Assembly: GCA_964454975.1 (NCBI GenBank)
Contig: CAYVVD010000024.1
Coordinates: 1 to 47,267 of the forward strand
Origin: CAYVVD01 sp964454975
Lineage (GTDB): Bacteria > Bacteroidota > Ignavibacteria > Kapaibacteriales > UBA2268
DNA: 47,267 bases
Direction of reading: 5' to 3'
Shown here: positions 32,226 to 41,514 of the stretch, piece after piece
How positions within the stretch are numbered: the stretch's first letter is position 1
Layout: each line of letters starts with the position of its first letter
The notes under the pieces: generated by a model
The model's input: only the letters and a program-made list of their open reading frames with translations
Told to the model about the DNA's origin: nothing
Database searches by the model: none
Made by a program: the position numbers and the translations under genes

Positions 32226-32603
32226 ATGAAAAAAATAGTAGTTTTCTTAATATTGGCTTTGTTCCTTGTTGCGGGCCAAAATGAGGTGAAGGCACAATGC
32301 GAAAATTGCGTCACACCATACCAATGCACCTCGTTTCAATTAAATATCGGAGGGGATTGTGGATTGGTTACATACTATGCTTGTTACTACTGCGATCCAA
32401 CTCAAAATATCACACGAATTGATCTAATAGAATTGTCGAATTGGGACTTGGCCTGCGCGGATGCGATATGGGATGCAGGGATTGAATATATCCTTGACAA
32501 TGCCGAATCGTTCTGCGGCAATCATCCCTGTAGCGAAGGAATCAGAAGAATAGAAGTAACAACATTTACTTGCGGCGACTATTTTTGGAGACGGAGGGTG
32601 TAA
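32226..32603 (+). CDS. Cys-rich small secreted protein
   Basis: The 125-residue protein has a signal peptide (MKKIVVFLILALFLVAG, cleaved near KAQ) and a mature part with about ten cysteines (CENC, QCTSF, GDCGL, ACYYCDP, LACAD, FCGNHPC, FTCGDY), suggesting several disulfides. No zinc-finger or toxin family was recognised. Its stop codon overlaps the ATG of the next gene (TAATG), so the two are translationally coupled and the protein probably works with the large secreted propeller protein that follows. The leader has two hairpins and a weak ribosome binding site. It resembles conserved small partners found beside large T9SS cargo proteins, but that is inference. Confidence 0.75.
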   Translation: MKKIVVFLILALFLVAGQNEVKAQCENCVTPYQCTSFQLNIGGDCGLVTYYACYYCDPTQNITRIDLIELSNWDLACADAIWDAGIEYILDNAESFCGNHPCSEGIRRIEVTTFTCGDYFWRRRV

Positions 32604-35120
32604 TGGAAACCAGAAGGCTTGTAAAAAGCAGAGTTAAAAACGATTTTCTGCTGAAACGCACTATTATTGCTCTATACATTCTGCTTGGAGCTGCCACGCT
32701 CGCGGCTAAGGAATTCGATATCGTGCCAATGAATATTGATTTTAGTGGCGTCGTTGCCTCCGGAGCTAATGTAATTGCTTACGGTAATTTCGGCGCCTAT
32801 CTGATGACTACGGATAAAGGGAAAACCTGGGAACAATATTCGCTCAAAGACGAATTTGGCCGAATTCTTGAAATCGTAGATTATAGAGATACCTTGTGGG
32901 GACTTATTAGTGGGATTCATAAAGTAGGCAATATCGGTTATATTATACAATCACTCGATAACGGATACACATGGAACAAATATAAAATCATTGTGCTGGA
33001 GGAGAATGATTTCTTCAGGGATCTCGAACTGACAGACAATAGCATTTACATAAAAAGCAGAAACTCGGTATATAAGCTGAACAGAAATTTTGAAATTGAG
33101 AGATCGTTCACAGATACCCTTACACAGGGAACCGGTAATTTTTTGAAATATATAAACAACCAATTAGTATTAGAAGCAGATAAAGGCTACGGCGAAAAAA
33201 ACATAGAACAAGGTTTTGTTATCTTAACGAAAGACTTAGACGATATGAAGTTCATTAATTTGATAGACAAATTCTATCGCAGCGACTCTATCTCTGGATA
33301 TCGCTTAAACGAAATACTTTTTCTAAATGAAGAACCGGTATATAATGTGGGCGGGCATTTGTATTACTCAAACGAAGACTTTAGCGAGTGGACATACTTT
33401 TTCGCCGATACTTCGTTTAGAAACCTAAACAATAGATAGAAGTAACAGAGCAGCTTATGGCGTTTTTGATTCCAGCTTATGTATTCAGGGTGGATTCGAA
33501 AGAAATACAGACTCTATGCTGATCATGGGTTTTCGCATATTAAAATATCTCTCTGAACCTAAAGACACGTTTTTGCTTTACGGTAATATTTTTGAAAATA
33601 AATTCTATCCAGTACCACCTAATTTTGGTGGTTTACAAAAATTGGAACAGTTCCTTCAATTCGAAGATTCCTTACTGGTTAAAATAGGCAACGATAGATC
33701 ATTGCTACAATCTCGCGATAAAGCTCAAACATGGGAATTAGTGTCGTATGTGTCTGGTAATCCGAAATATATCTTCAACGATTCTACATACATCTTTTTC
33801 GAAGACGCGCTTTCATTTTTTGGACTCGGCCAAAATTATGTCAACCGTACTTACGACTACGGGACTACATTTCAGCCTACAAATATCCCAAGAAACGAAT
33901 TATTAGAACCTGCAACAAGTATCTTACGCGATTTTAGAGATAATGCAATTTTCTATATGGACGATACGGGCAAGGGATTCTTCGGAGGTGATAGGAAATC
34001 TAATGAAATAAGGAATAGATTCGTTGTAACCTATGACAGTGGCAGAAATTACGCAGGGTTTGGAGCAGACAGAATACATTTTGGTAACCCGAGAGATAAT
34101 CCGTCTTTCAGCAATGTTGTCAACATAAGAGATAAATACTTGTTTGCAACTTATTATATTAGTGGTATTGACAATGATAAATACTTAACGACGATATACA
34201 TACCTGATACGAACCTCCGTAATATAACCGAAATTCACGCAAACAGAAAACCTTATGCTATCGGCTATGACACGATGTATTTTGCTCATTATTTTCTTGC
34301 CGATAATTTTGAAAAATATCTGATTTTTGCCAGTGCTCAAGACGAAAACGACCTGGAACATATAAGATTTGTCATTTATGAAACTTCCGACAGTGGAAGG
34401 GTTCGCAAACCTATTTTGTCAATTGACCAGGAATTACACTTCAACCAATTTTATGAACATAATAAGGATTCTTTGTTCTTTTCTACCTCAAACCCGGACA
34501 GGCTTTACCTTTACGACAGGCAAAGAAATAAAATAGATACACTATACCAGGGGAATGAAGATAAAAAAATATTGCTGATGATTTTAAGCAACAAATTCTA
34601 CATAGTTGGTGAGAAAATATTTCTTGAAAACACAAATAGAGATGATTTAACACAATGGAAAGTCGCTGAGTGGGATTATGGTCTTCCATCGTTCGAATCG
34701 GTAATATTCAGAGGCAACGTAGCCTTGGCTAAGCTAAGCGACAGCCTTCGGCCATCCAACAATTACCGAATAATGCTAAGGGAAAAATCACCAACCTCAA
34801 TTAACGTTGAAAATGAGACAGAAAAGGAATATGACACAACACATTTCTGGGCTTCTGTGCCGTATCCTCAACCTGGCGTAGATAAGATACATGTGCGCTT
34901 AGCGTGGAGCGGGATGAATGATATAATGGAATCAATAGACGGGGTTTACAATATATACGGCGAGAAGTTTGAGGGTAAGGAAAATATGAGTTTTGATAAG
35001 TATGAAGGCTATACCGGCGAGCTGAAATGGGACTGCTCACATATCGGCAACGGAATGTATTTCATCTTAGCACAGCATTCCGGCGGAATAGACTGTATTC
35101 CGATTTTGGTAATAAAATAA
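32603..35120 (+). pseudogene. Large T9SS-type beta-propeller (BNR/YCF48-like) protein, frameshifted
   Basis: Two frames together encode one protein of about 838 residues. The first (32603-33439) has an N-terminal membrane or signal segment (RTIIALYILLGAATLAA) and BNR-like repeats (YLMTTDKGKTWEQYS, IIQSLDNGYTWNKY). The second continues with the same repeats (LLQSRDKAQTWELVSY, YDYGTTFQ, TYDSGRNYAGF) and ends in a T9SS-like C-terminus (AGL-type beta domain, GYTGELKWDCSHIGNGMYFI). The frame opens at ACA ATA GAT in the second frame, so one extra A in the AAA at 33427-33429 explains the shift. It is a genuine frameshift or a sequencing error. The upstream Cys-rich gene is coupled to it. BNR proteins bind or cleave glycans, but no catalytic motif was seen. 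Confidence 0.82.
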
Positions 35121-35430
35121 AAAACAGGGGATAAAATATCTACCAAAACGAAACTTTCACTCTTGAATCAGCAAATCGTCCTTACACGATTTATGCCTAT
35201 GTCTTAAACTGCCATTCTCAGCATATTGTCTGAAAAACAGGGCATGGCAGTATGATTTGGAGGATCAACGCCAGAATGAGCCTCCCGGCCTCTGGATTTC
35301 CTTGTATTTTAATTCAGGATTAATTGTGATTTTAGAGCTTTGAGATTTTATCAGCAAGTGAAACAGGAATTGAAGGGATCATAAATATGTTATAATACAG
35401 CGTTTTGTTTTACAAATTGTCACTCATAGT
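35121..35430. other. Intergenic region without a recognisable gene
   Basis: Downstream of the propeller gene and at the 3' end of the minus-strand operon. One plus frame reads DLEDQRQNEPPGLWISLYF, ending at a stop, without a start; it may be a remnant. No strong terminator was seen. CCAGA and TCTGG around 35270-35300 could form a small hairpin. Confidence 0.4.
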
Positions 35431-36390
35431 TTATTCCCAATATTCTATAGACCTCTCATAGATATAAAGCGGTTTCCCGTTCAAAAGGTGGATATTTTCC
35501 GTCCAATTGCCATTTTCATCATATTGATAGCGGAATTCATGATTTGCCTCTTCTTCGCCGGATTCTTCCATTAATTTGCTGATGACATTGCCATACTCAT
35601 CATAGCTATAAGAATAAGTATAAAATGGTTCTCCGTTGAATACTCCATTCTCTACAAGAAGCAGTCCGTTTTCATCGTATTTCATTGTCTCAATAAGGTC
35701 AACATTCCCAATGGCCTGGGTCCTTTTTTTGCTTATTAAATTATCTGCTTCATCATACTCAAAGTTGTATCTGAATTGCAGTTTGTCTTTTGATGCGTAT
35801 CTTTCCAGAGAGCTTGCAAGGCCGTTTTTACCATAAATGAACTTATCAGTACCTCTCCTGAATTCTTCAATGAGTTCACCTGAATCATTATATGTATAAG
35901 TTGTTCTGTCTATTTCTTCTCCTTCAGGGTCTAAATTGATTTCAGCAATTTTGTTCCAGTTTTTATCGTACTCGATTTTAGTATCAATATATAACTTTTC
36001 CTTAAGGAACATTTGTTTTGAAACCAAAATATCGCTGTCATATTTATAAACCCACTTATTCGTTTCATTTCCATCCTTATCTAAAATTGCATCGGAAATT
36101 TTATTCCCTTCATCATCATATTCAATTACTCTCACGGAAGCCATTGCCCCTGTTGAAGAGTAATATTTAGTTTCTTCAAGTAGATTGCCATCTTCATCGA
36201 ATTTTACATGGGTGTTCTTTCCCGCAGACTCACTGCCCTTGACGATTTTTCCATCCTTTTCAATTGCTCCTGAGAATACCTCTTTCATAAATTTGACAAG
36301 GCCTGATAGATTATAATTTTCCAGGTCAGATGCAACAGCAAAGGTGCTTGCAAAAACAAAAATCAGCAATAAAAATGTTCTCATTTCCAT
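35431..36390 (-). CDS. Exported YD/RHS-like repeat protein
   Basis: The 319-residue protein has a signal peptide (after MEMRTFLLLIFVFASTFAVA) and about ten short repeats. Each repeat has an aromatic strand with FDEDGN, EYDDEGN, KYDENG, FEYDEADN or QYDENGN and two beta-strands, as in RHS/YD or WapA-type repeats, but shorter than in toxin proteins, and no toxin-like C-terminus is present. It is probably a periplasmic or surface protein binding carbohydrates. Start is ATG 36390 (TTG 36393 just before is less likely). It is the last gene of the cluster that contains the SMR exporter and the ATP-grasp/M20 fusion, 55 bases downstream of the SMR gene. Confidence 0.82.
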   Translation of the reverse strand: MEMRTFLLLIFVFASTFAVASDLENYNLSGLVKFMKEVFSGAIEKDGKIVKGSESAGKNTHVKFDEDGNLLEETKYYSSTGAMASVRVIEYDDEGNKISDAILDKDGNETNKWVYKYDSDILVSKQMFLKEKLYIDTKIEYDKNWNKIAEINLDPEGEEIDRTTYTYNDSGELIEEFRRGTDKFIYGKNGLASSLERYASKDKLQFRYNFEYDEADNLISKKRTQAIGNVDLIETMKYDENGLLLVENGVFNGEPFYTYSYSYDEYGNVISKLMEESGEEEANHEFRYQYDENGNWTENIHLLNGKPLYIYERSIEYWE

Positions 36391-36448
36391 CAATTAAATT
36401 GTTAACAACATGCAAATTATTCAAATGGGTTCTTTCAGGCAAGTGTTA

Positions 36449-36775
36449 TTAATTTGAAACTATTTTTAATCCAACGATTGAGGCAATGAGAGTAAAAATG
36501 AAGAACAGTCGCCAGAATTCAGCAGGCTCTTTGAATATGAAAATGCCGACAAGGGCTGTACCGACTGCTCCTATCCCGGTCCACACTGCATAAGCTGTTC
36601 CGATTGGCAAAGTTTGGATGGCTTTATAAAGCAGCAGCATACTGATTGCAAGGCTAAGCAAAAAGCCCACAAACCACCATGTTGATTCTGCCCCGCTTGT
36701 TTCTTTTGCTTTGCCAAGGCAGGTTGCAAAGCCTGCTTCAAATAGTCCTGCGATTATAAGTAGTAGCCAATCCAT
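36449..36775 (-). CDS. SMR-family exporter (Gdx/SugE-like)
   Basis: The 108-residue protein has four hydrophobic helices, as in small multidrug resistance transporters. The first helix carries the conserved Glu in LFEAGFA. The segment PIGTAYAVWTGIGAVGTALV is typical of the SugE/Gdx branch, which exports guanidinium in exchange for protons. A guanidine riboswitch was looked for upstream and none was seen; it lies downstream of a small ORF and the MscS gene in the same transcript. A guanidinium role is therefore a family-based suggestion only. It may instead be a general lipophilic-cation exporter. Confidence 0.9.
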   Translation of the reverse strand: MDWLLLIIAGLFEAGFATCLGKAKETSGAESTWWFVGFLLSLAISMLLLYKAIQTLPIGTAYAVWTGIGAVGTALVGIFIFKEPAEFWRLFFIFTLIASIVGLKIVSN

Positions 36776-36799
36776 GAAAGCAAAATATGGAATTTTTTC

Positions 36800-36991
36800 C
36801 TAATCCACCTCTTTGCAATCCCACATCGGCGAGCGAAATTCAATTTCCGGGAAAGCTGAAAAAGGGAGATAGAAAAATTGAATTAAACCTGCTGTTTTTG
36901 AAATATCTGGGTTGATTGTTTTAATTGCATCACCAAGTAGTCCTAAATCATTTCGCAGGTTAGTTGTCTTATTTTGCAATTTTGTGTTCAA
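36800..36991 (-). CDS. Small hypothetical ORF between mscS-like and SMR genes
   Basis: The 63-codon ORF starts at TTG 36991, two bases after the stop of the mechanosensitive channel gene, and ends in SPMWDCKEVD. It has a helical N-terminal half (LRNDLGLLGDAIKTINPD). It has no ribosome binding site of note and no family match; it may be a real translationally coupled gene or the decayed tail of one. Its position inside a tight operon is the main support. Confidence 0.4.
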   Translation of the reverse strand: MNTKLQNKTTNLRNDLGLLGDAIKTINPDISKTAGLIQFFYLPFSAFPEIEFRSPMWDCKEVD

Positions 36992-36993
36992 TC

Positions 36994-37866
36994 TTATCCA
37001 TCAATAAGTTTACTTCTGACTCTCTCATCAGATTTAAAATGCAAATCACGCTGAGGGAAAGGTATCTTTATGCCGTTTTTACGGAATTCCTCTACAATAG
37101 CGAAGCGAATTTCACTTTTCAAGCTTTCAACACTAAACGTTTCTTCTTTTTTTACCCAAAAGAATAATAAGAAGTCAATTGAGGAATCACCAAAGTTTTC
37201 GAGGCGGACAAATGGCTTTTTTGGATCAAGCGAAACACGTTTATTTTCTTTAGCACATTTCACGAGTATGTCGCGAACAAGTAATACATCACTGTCATAG
37301 GAAACCCCCACGAGTATCCTGAACCTGCTCAAATCGCTCAGGTGGCTCCAGTTGATTATCTGGTTATTTACAAAATATGAGTTGGGAATAATTGTTATTA
37401 TATCATCGCGTGTGTTTACTTTTGTTGTTCTTATACCAATACTGACTACCTTGCCAACAGTACCATCCTCCAGTTCGACAATATCATTAATAAGAATATT
37501 TTTTTCGATAAGAATCAGGATACCCGAAGCGATGTCATTGAATAATTGCTGAATACCAAGGCCAACGCCGACAAGAAGAGCTGCTACCGATGCAAGAAGT
37601 ATAGAAAACTTGACACCATAGATATCCAGGATCAGTATGATGATAATAACCCAAAGGAAGTATTTTATTATTGAAAATATTGACCATGCACCGCCTTCCT
37701 CCACCTGGCCCTTATTAATCATTTTTCTAATAAATCGCTTTACGAATTTAAAAACGATAACGGCTGCCAGAATTATTACGACAGATATGATTATATCGGC
37801 AATCGCGACCTGGAAATTATCTGTCTTAAAAAATGGTTCATTTATTATTTTAAGAAAGTCTTTCAT
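36994..37866 (-). CDS. MscS-type mechanosensitive ion channel
   Basis: The 290-residue protein has three membrane helices (about 20-45, 65-85, 90-115). The pore-lining third helix is LLASVAALLVGVGLGIQQLF, and the conserved beta domain follows, with VGKVVSIGIRTTKVNTRDD and IPNSYFVNNQIINWS, as in MscS. It opens when membrane tension rises, releasing solutes on osmotic down-shock. It is the third gene of the GATase/ATP-grasp-M20/MscS cluster, 14 bases downstream of the fusion gene, so it is probably co-transcribed with a pathway affecting the envelope or compatible solutes. Confidence 0.94.
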   Translation of the reverse strand: MKDFLKIINEPFFKTDNFQVAIADIIISVVIILAAVIVFKFVKRFIRKMINKGQVEEGGAWSIFSIIKYFLWVIIIILILDIYGVKFSILLASVAALLVGVGLGIQQLFNDIASGILILIEKNILINDIVELEDGTVGKVVSIGIRTTKVNTRDDIITIIPNSYFVNNQIINWSHLSDLSRFRILVGVSYDSDVLLVRDILVKCAKENKRVSLDPKKPFVRLENFGDSSIDFLLFFWVKKEETFSVESLKSEIRFAIVEEFRKNGIKIPFPQRDLHFKSDERVRSKLIDG

Positions 37867-37880
37867 AACTTAATATAGTA

Positions 37881-40034
37881 TTATTCACCTTTTGTTACAA
37901 TATCATATATCAGCATCGCTAATAAGGATGCCCTTTCTGCAACACTGTATCTTAGAATATATTCTTCGTTATTGTGCATTTTTATCCCGACCGGGCCTAG
38001 CCCGTCAATCATGTATCTTTTATTATCGGCAAATGCCAAACTTGCCGAACTCCAGCGATGTTCTTTTGTGAGGCTGATATCAAGTCTGGTAGCTAATTTT
38101 TTTGCTCTAAGCCAAAGCTGTTCAACGTGTTCGGTACTGTGCATTGCAGGACGGCGGATACTTCCCTCAAGTTGAAAGTGAACAAGCTCTTTGAATTTTG
38201 TGGGAATTTTGCTTCTTATCTTTTTATCAATATTTTCGGCTGCTTCGTTGTCATTGAACCTTACACTCAGGTTTACTTCGCCATGCGCATGCGGCTCAGT
38301 AATATTTGATTCAATGTGCATTTCACCAGGTGCAATGATAATCCCTTTTTCGAAATCAGTTAATTCAGACCAAGCTGTAACAAGTTTTGTAAAAGCATAG
38401 GCTGCTTTTGCAACATTATCGGCAGAATCCGTATTCTTAAGGTTCATTGAACATTTATAGACGGCTGCCCCTGACCTTGATGTAACGATACCCCCTGTGA
38501 GCGAGGCTCCATGAAGGCTAAATATAAATTTTGCCTGCTCCGATTTACTTTTGATTAAATTTTGTGAAAATTTCCCTTGGAGCGTATCATCAGTTGCAAG
38601 CAAAATATTGATTTTAGCCTTTCTCAAATGCCTTGTAAACCTTAATGATTGCAACGCGAGCAACATCGCAACCAGTCCGCCCTTGTGCTCCCAAACTCCT
38701 GAGCCAAAGAACTTCTGGTCTGTCTTTCTAAAATATTTATGAGAATTTGGCTTGGTGGAATTATCCAGATTGCCCAAAACCAGAATGTCGGAATCACCTG
38801 AATCGAAGTTGGAGAAATAGAGCATGTGCCCAATTTCAACCTGAGGATAGACCTGGTGACTGAAGCCGATTGCACTTAGCTGTCTTCTCATGAAATTACC
38901 TGCTTTATTAACCCCCTCCAGGTTGCGGACGTAAGTGTTTGTGTCGGTAATTTCCTTTATCATCTCGAGGGTATGCCCCTGCCTGCCTCGGATAAAACTT
39001 CGGATGCGGATGTTGAGCGGCATCCGATTATTTACTTCTTCAACCAGAAGGTTCTTTCCTGCAAAATATCTTACTACTGCTACATCAAGTATTTTGTTAA
39101 CCAAAGCATCATAGTCATAACCGGATTTCTCTGCTCCAAGTACGTATGAGCCTGTCCTGCCGAGGCTTGCCATAGAATTTATTTCAAGGAGGTAAATATT
39201 GTCATCCTTGTCAAGCCGGATATCCACCCTTGAAAAGTCTCTTAGTTGTAACGCATGAAAAGCATCCAGGCATAGTTTTTGCATTTTTTGAGCAAGTTCA
39301 ACAGGAATATCTGCAGGGCAGATTTTTTGTAAGGGCTTGTGCAGCTTGTGTTCGTCGGTTTGTATTCCCCATGGATCGCCAGCAAGATTAATCTCAACAA
39401 CTGGGAATGTTTCCGCAGGATTATTGCCAAGAATACCAATTGCAAATTCCCTGCCGGGTATAAACTGCTCAACAAGAGCTTGCTGATTATACTCACTTAC
39501 TATATATGTTATGGCTTTTTTAAGTTCTGCGGAATTATTAACAATTTTCAATCCGTAGGACACGCTTTCCATCTTAGGCTTAACAATCACAGGATATGTT
39601 ACGTTGATAAAATCATCTTTTTCAGATGAGAAAACCCAGAAATCAGGTGTAGGTATCCCATTTTTCTGCATAATAATTTTAGTTATCACTTTATCAAGTG
39701 CAAGAGCGTGGCCTGAAGGGTTAGAACCAACATAGGGAATGCCAAGCATTTCGAGCATAGAAGGGATGTGAGTGTAACGGCTTTCACCCTGAATGCCATA
39801 TGCCATGTTGAATACCATACCAAGCCGTTCACCTTCAATCACTTTAGGCATGAAATTTTGCAATCGTTCGATAACGTGCATATTGCCATCTATAATCTCT
39901 ACGTTGTGGCCCCCATTTTCAAGCGCACTGGCAACCATCTTGACAGTTTTGGGATTGTAAACCTCTTTGTTTTGCATGCCGAAGACGTTGATTACTCCGG
40001 TCATATCCTTATTATATATTATAGCAACTTTCAT
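37881..40034 (-). CDS. ATP-grasp ligase fused to a degenerate M20 peptidase-like domain
   Basis: A fusion of 717 residues. Residues 1-340 form a D-Ala-D-Ala-ligase-like ATP-grasp domain (IPSMLEMLGIPYVGSNPSGH, YPVIVKPKMESVSYGL, VDIRLDKDDNIYLLEINSMA). Residues about 360-717 resemble an M20 aminoacylase/carboxypeptidase, including a lid-like dimerisation region (APGEMHIESNITEPHAHGEV). But the usual metal ligands are missing: the H-x-D site reads LYFSNFDSGDSD, the D-x-K-GG site reads GVWEHKGG, and the E-E site reads ATDDTLQG; only the last His region (IKMHNNEEYI) is kept. It likely forms an amide or peptide bond and senses or modifies its product with the second domain. It starts three bases after the GATase stop. 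Confidence 0.9.
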   Translation of the reverse strand: MKVAIIYNKDMTGVINVFGMQNKEVYNPKTVKMVASALENGGHNVEIIDGNMHVIERLQNFMPKVIEGERLGMVFNMAYGIQGESRYTHIPSMLEMLGIPYVGSNPSGHALALDKVITKIIMQKNGIPTPDFWVFSSEKDDFINVTYPVIVKPKMESVSYGLKIVNNSAELKKAITYIVSEYNQQALVEQFIPGREFAIGILGNNPAETFPVVEINLAGDPWGIQTDEHKLHKPLQKICPADIPVELAQKMQKLCLDAFHALQLRDFSRVDIRLDKDDNIYLLEINSMASLGRTGSYVLGAEKSGYDYDALVNKILDVAVVRYFAGKNLLVEEVNNRMPLNIRIRSFIRGRQGHTLEMIKEITDTNTYVRNLEGVNKAGNFMRRQLSAIGFSHQVYPQVEIGHMLYFSNFDSGDSDILVLGNLDNSTKPNSHKYFRKTDQKFFGSGVWEHKGGLVAMLLALQSLRFTRHLRKAKINILLATDDTLQGKFSQNLIKSKSEQAKFIFSLHGASLTGGIVTSRSGAAVYKCSMNLKNTDSADNVAKAAYAFTKLVTAWSELTDFEKGIIIAPGEMHIESNITEPHAHGEVNLSVRFNDNEAAENIDKKIRSKIPTKFKELVHFQLEGSIRRPAMHSTEHVEQLWLRAKKLATRLDISLTKEHRWSSASLAFADNKRYMIDGLGPVGIKMHNNEEYILRYSVAERASLLAMLIYDIVTKGE

Positions 40035-40037
40035 AAT

Positions 40038-40619
40038 TCAGGCTACATCAATTCCGCAAAAACTGAGAAAATTATTAACTATTTGTATGCCATCTTTGCC
40101 GGAAACTTCCGGGTGTGACTGGAATCCATATATTGGTTTTGATTTATGCTTGATAATTTCGGCGTGGCAGGTGTCTGATTCAGCCAGGATTTCGAAATCA
40201 TGCGGTACTTCTGATACTTGGTAGCTATGCTTCTTTTGCAACAAAATTTCACAATTGGTGATTCCCTTAAAAATAGGGTCTTCCGGTTTAAGAATCCTTA
40301 CTTTTTCTTTTCTGTTATTGTAGGCAGGAAGCCGTTTTATCCTTCCGTGGTAACCAACAGCGATGATTTCGTGTCCAAGGCAAAACCCAATAATTGGAAC
40401 CTTATAATTTATAAGGGCGACATAATTTGCAGTAAGGTTCAATGGTTCATAAGGGTTGCCACGTCCACCAGACAATATTACACCTTTCAATTTAATTTTC
40501 TTCGAGATTGCTGCCGGTTGGTTGTGGTCAATAAAAATATAGTCGAAATCCTGTTCTGTCAGGTATTCCCTTTTAAATTTTTTTATATAAGCGCTCTGAT
40601 TATCAACAATTAATAGCAT
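40038..40619 (-). CDS. Class I glutamine amidotransferase-like protein
   Basis: The 193-residue protein is a class I (triad) GATase: nucleophile Cys in IIGFCLGHEIIA, His and Glu of the triad in GFQSHPEVSG, and oxyanion-forming GGRGNPY near VILSGG. It closely follows the layout of the glutaminase half of GMP synthase and of GatD. It likely hydrolyses glutamine and passes ammonia to a partner. The next gene, three bases downstream, encodes an ATP-grasp ligase; together they could amidate a carboxyl group, as GatD/MurT do for peptidoglycan. This pairing is inference. It is the first gene of the cluster. Confidence 0.93.
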   Translation of the reverse strand: MLLIVDNQSAYIKKFKREYLTEQDFDYIFIDHNQPAAISKKIKLKGVILSGGRGNPYEPLNLTANYVALINYKVPIIGFCLGHEIIAVGYHGRIKRLPAYNNRKEKVRILKPEDPIFKGITNCEILLQKKHSYQVSEVPHDFEILAESDTCHAEIIKHKSKPIYGFQSHPEVSGKDGIQIVNNFLSFCGIDVA

Positions 40620-40947
40620 AATTGGGTTCTCAAATTAATGTAAGTTAATGATTATTCGAGATTAGAAATTGAATAAATAATTATTGGAGACATAAGCCGG
40701 GATACACCAATTACGATTAAAAATAAAAGAATTCAGGTTATTCATAACAGCCTCACTCTTATATTCGCTATTATACAGTTTTTAAATAGAAAGGTTTATA
40801 TCCTGGTTTGTATATTACGGAAACAGGGAATTATAAAATGGATGATAAATTTAAAATGGGCAAGACTTCTGCCCGGAAATACAAACTCTGACATGGCATT
40901 CTCAAGGGATGGCTACGCCCCAAAAACTGCCAGAGTTGTCAAGTTAT
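40620..40947. other. Intergenic region holding the terminator of the ybjQ operon and the promoter of the amidotransferase cluster
   Basis: No gene was found in these 328 bases. Going downstream on the minus strand from the small membrane gene, a hairpin of two parts (TTTTTGGGGCGTAGCCATCCC near 40925-40905, then GGGCA/TGCCC at 40858-40874, followed by ATTTTAAATTT) looks like a terminator. The remaining AT-rich part upstream of 40619 should hold the promoter of the amidotransferase cluster. Confidence 0.5.
40853..40874 (-). terminator. Candidate terminator of the ybjQ/small membrane protein operon
   Basis: On the minus strand GGGCA-x(7)-TGCCC is followed by ATTTT. It lies about 75 bases beyond the stop of the small membrane protein gene (40948). 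Confidence 0.5.
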
Positions 40948-41073
40948 TCAAAATTTTCTTCTTTCAAAATCTTCTTCCTTGTTTTCCTTTGCCCTTTTGA
41001 AAATAAGATAAATCAGCGCGATTACAACAAAAATCGCACCTCCGGCATATACAAGGAGGAAGAATATCCCCAC
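40948..41073 (-). CDS. 41-residue single-helix membrane protein
   Basis: A frame of 42 codons starts at GTG 41073, seven bases after the ybjQ stop. It encodes one strong transmembrane segment (LVYAGGAIFVVIALIYLIF) followed by a highly charged tail (KRAKENKEEDFERRKF). The position and topology make it a likely real gene, co-translated with ybjQ. Its function is unknown. It is too short for standard gene finders and could be missed. A terminator hairpin follows. Confidence 0.6.
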   Translation of the reverse strand: MGIFFLLVYAGGAIFVVIALIYLIFKRAKENKEEDFERRKF

Positions 41074-41080
41074 AATCTTA

Positions 41081-41407
41081 CTACCTAAGCTTAACAGCTG
41101 TTCCATAGAGCAGAATCTCCGAAGCACCCTGCATAATCATTGAGGTTTGCATCCTTACGCAAACGACTGCGTTGGCGCCCATACGCTCAGCATCTTTCAT
41201 CATCCTTTGCAATGCCTGTTCACGGGCATCTGCCTGCAATTCAGTATATTCCCGGATTTCACCGCCAACGATATTTTTAAGGCCGGCAAATATATCTCTG
41301 CCGATATTGCGTGCACGTACTGTGCTGCCACGGGCAATTCCAAGTACTTCCGAAATTTCCCTGCCGGCAATTGTTTCTGTAGTTGAGACAAGCATAAGAA
41401 CTACCAT
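41081..41407 (-). CDS. ybjQ: YbjQ-family (DUF74) heavy-metal-binding-like protein
   Basis: The 108-residue protein is a full-length YbjQ/DUF74 member. The conserved core is STTETIAGREISEVLGIARG and ADAREQALQRMMKDAERMGA, ending with ILLYGTAVKL. These proteins are pentameric and often described as putative heavy-metal binders; no metal chemistry is proven. It is followed by a small membrane protein gene, with which it is probably co-transcribed. Partial copies are found at 31633-31770 and 42313-42363, and its upstream region has a repeat shared with the first of those. Confidence 0.95.
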   Translation of the reverse strand: MVVLMLVSTTETIAGREISEVLGIARGSTVRARNIGRDIFAGLKNIVGGEIREYTELQADAREQALQRMMKDAERMGANAVVCVRMQTSMIMQGASEILLYGTAVKLR

Positions 41408-41514
41408 AATAATGAATTAACACATTGATTTAGCAATTTAACAATTTTATTTTATAGTAAATCGAGATTAAGGACTGAAAAATCAGATTATGAAAAAAAG
41501 GGAATTATGAAGAA

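Noticed and set aside
35300..35360. Small coding-like frame DLEDQRQNEPPGLWISLYF
   Set aside because: No start codon or supporting second feature; too short to name as a gene, noted only in the intergenic entry.
36449..36991. Guanidine riboswitch before the SMR gene
   Set aside because: No recognisable ykkC or mini-ykkC motif in the short spacer; the gene is probably transcribed from an upstream operon promoter.
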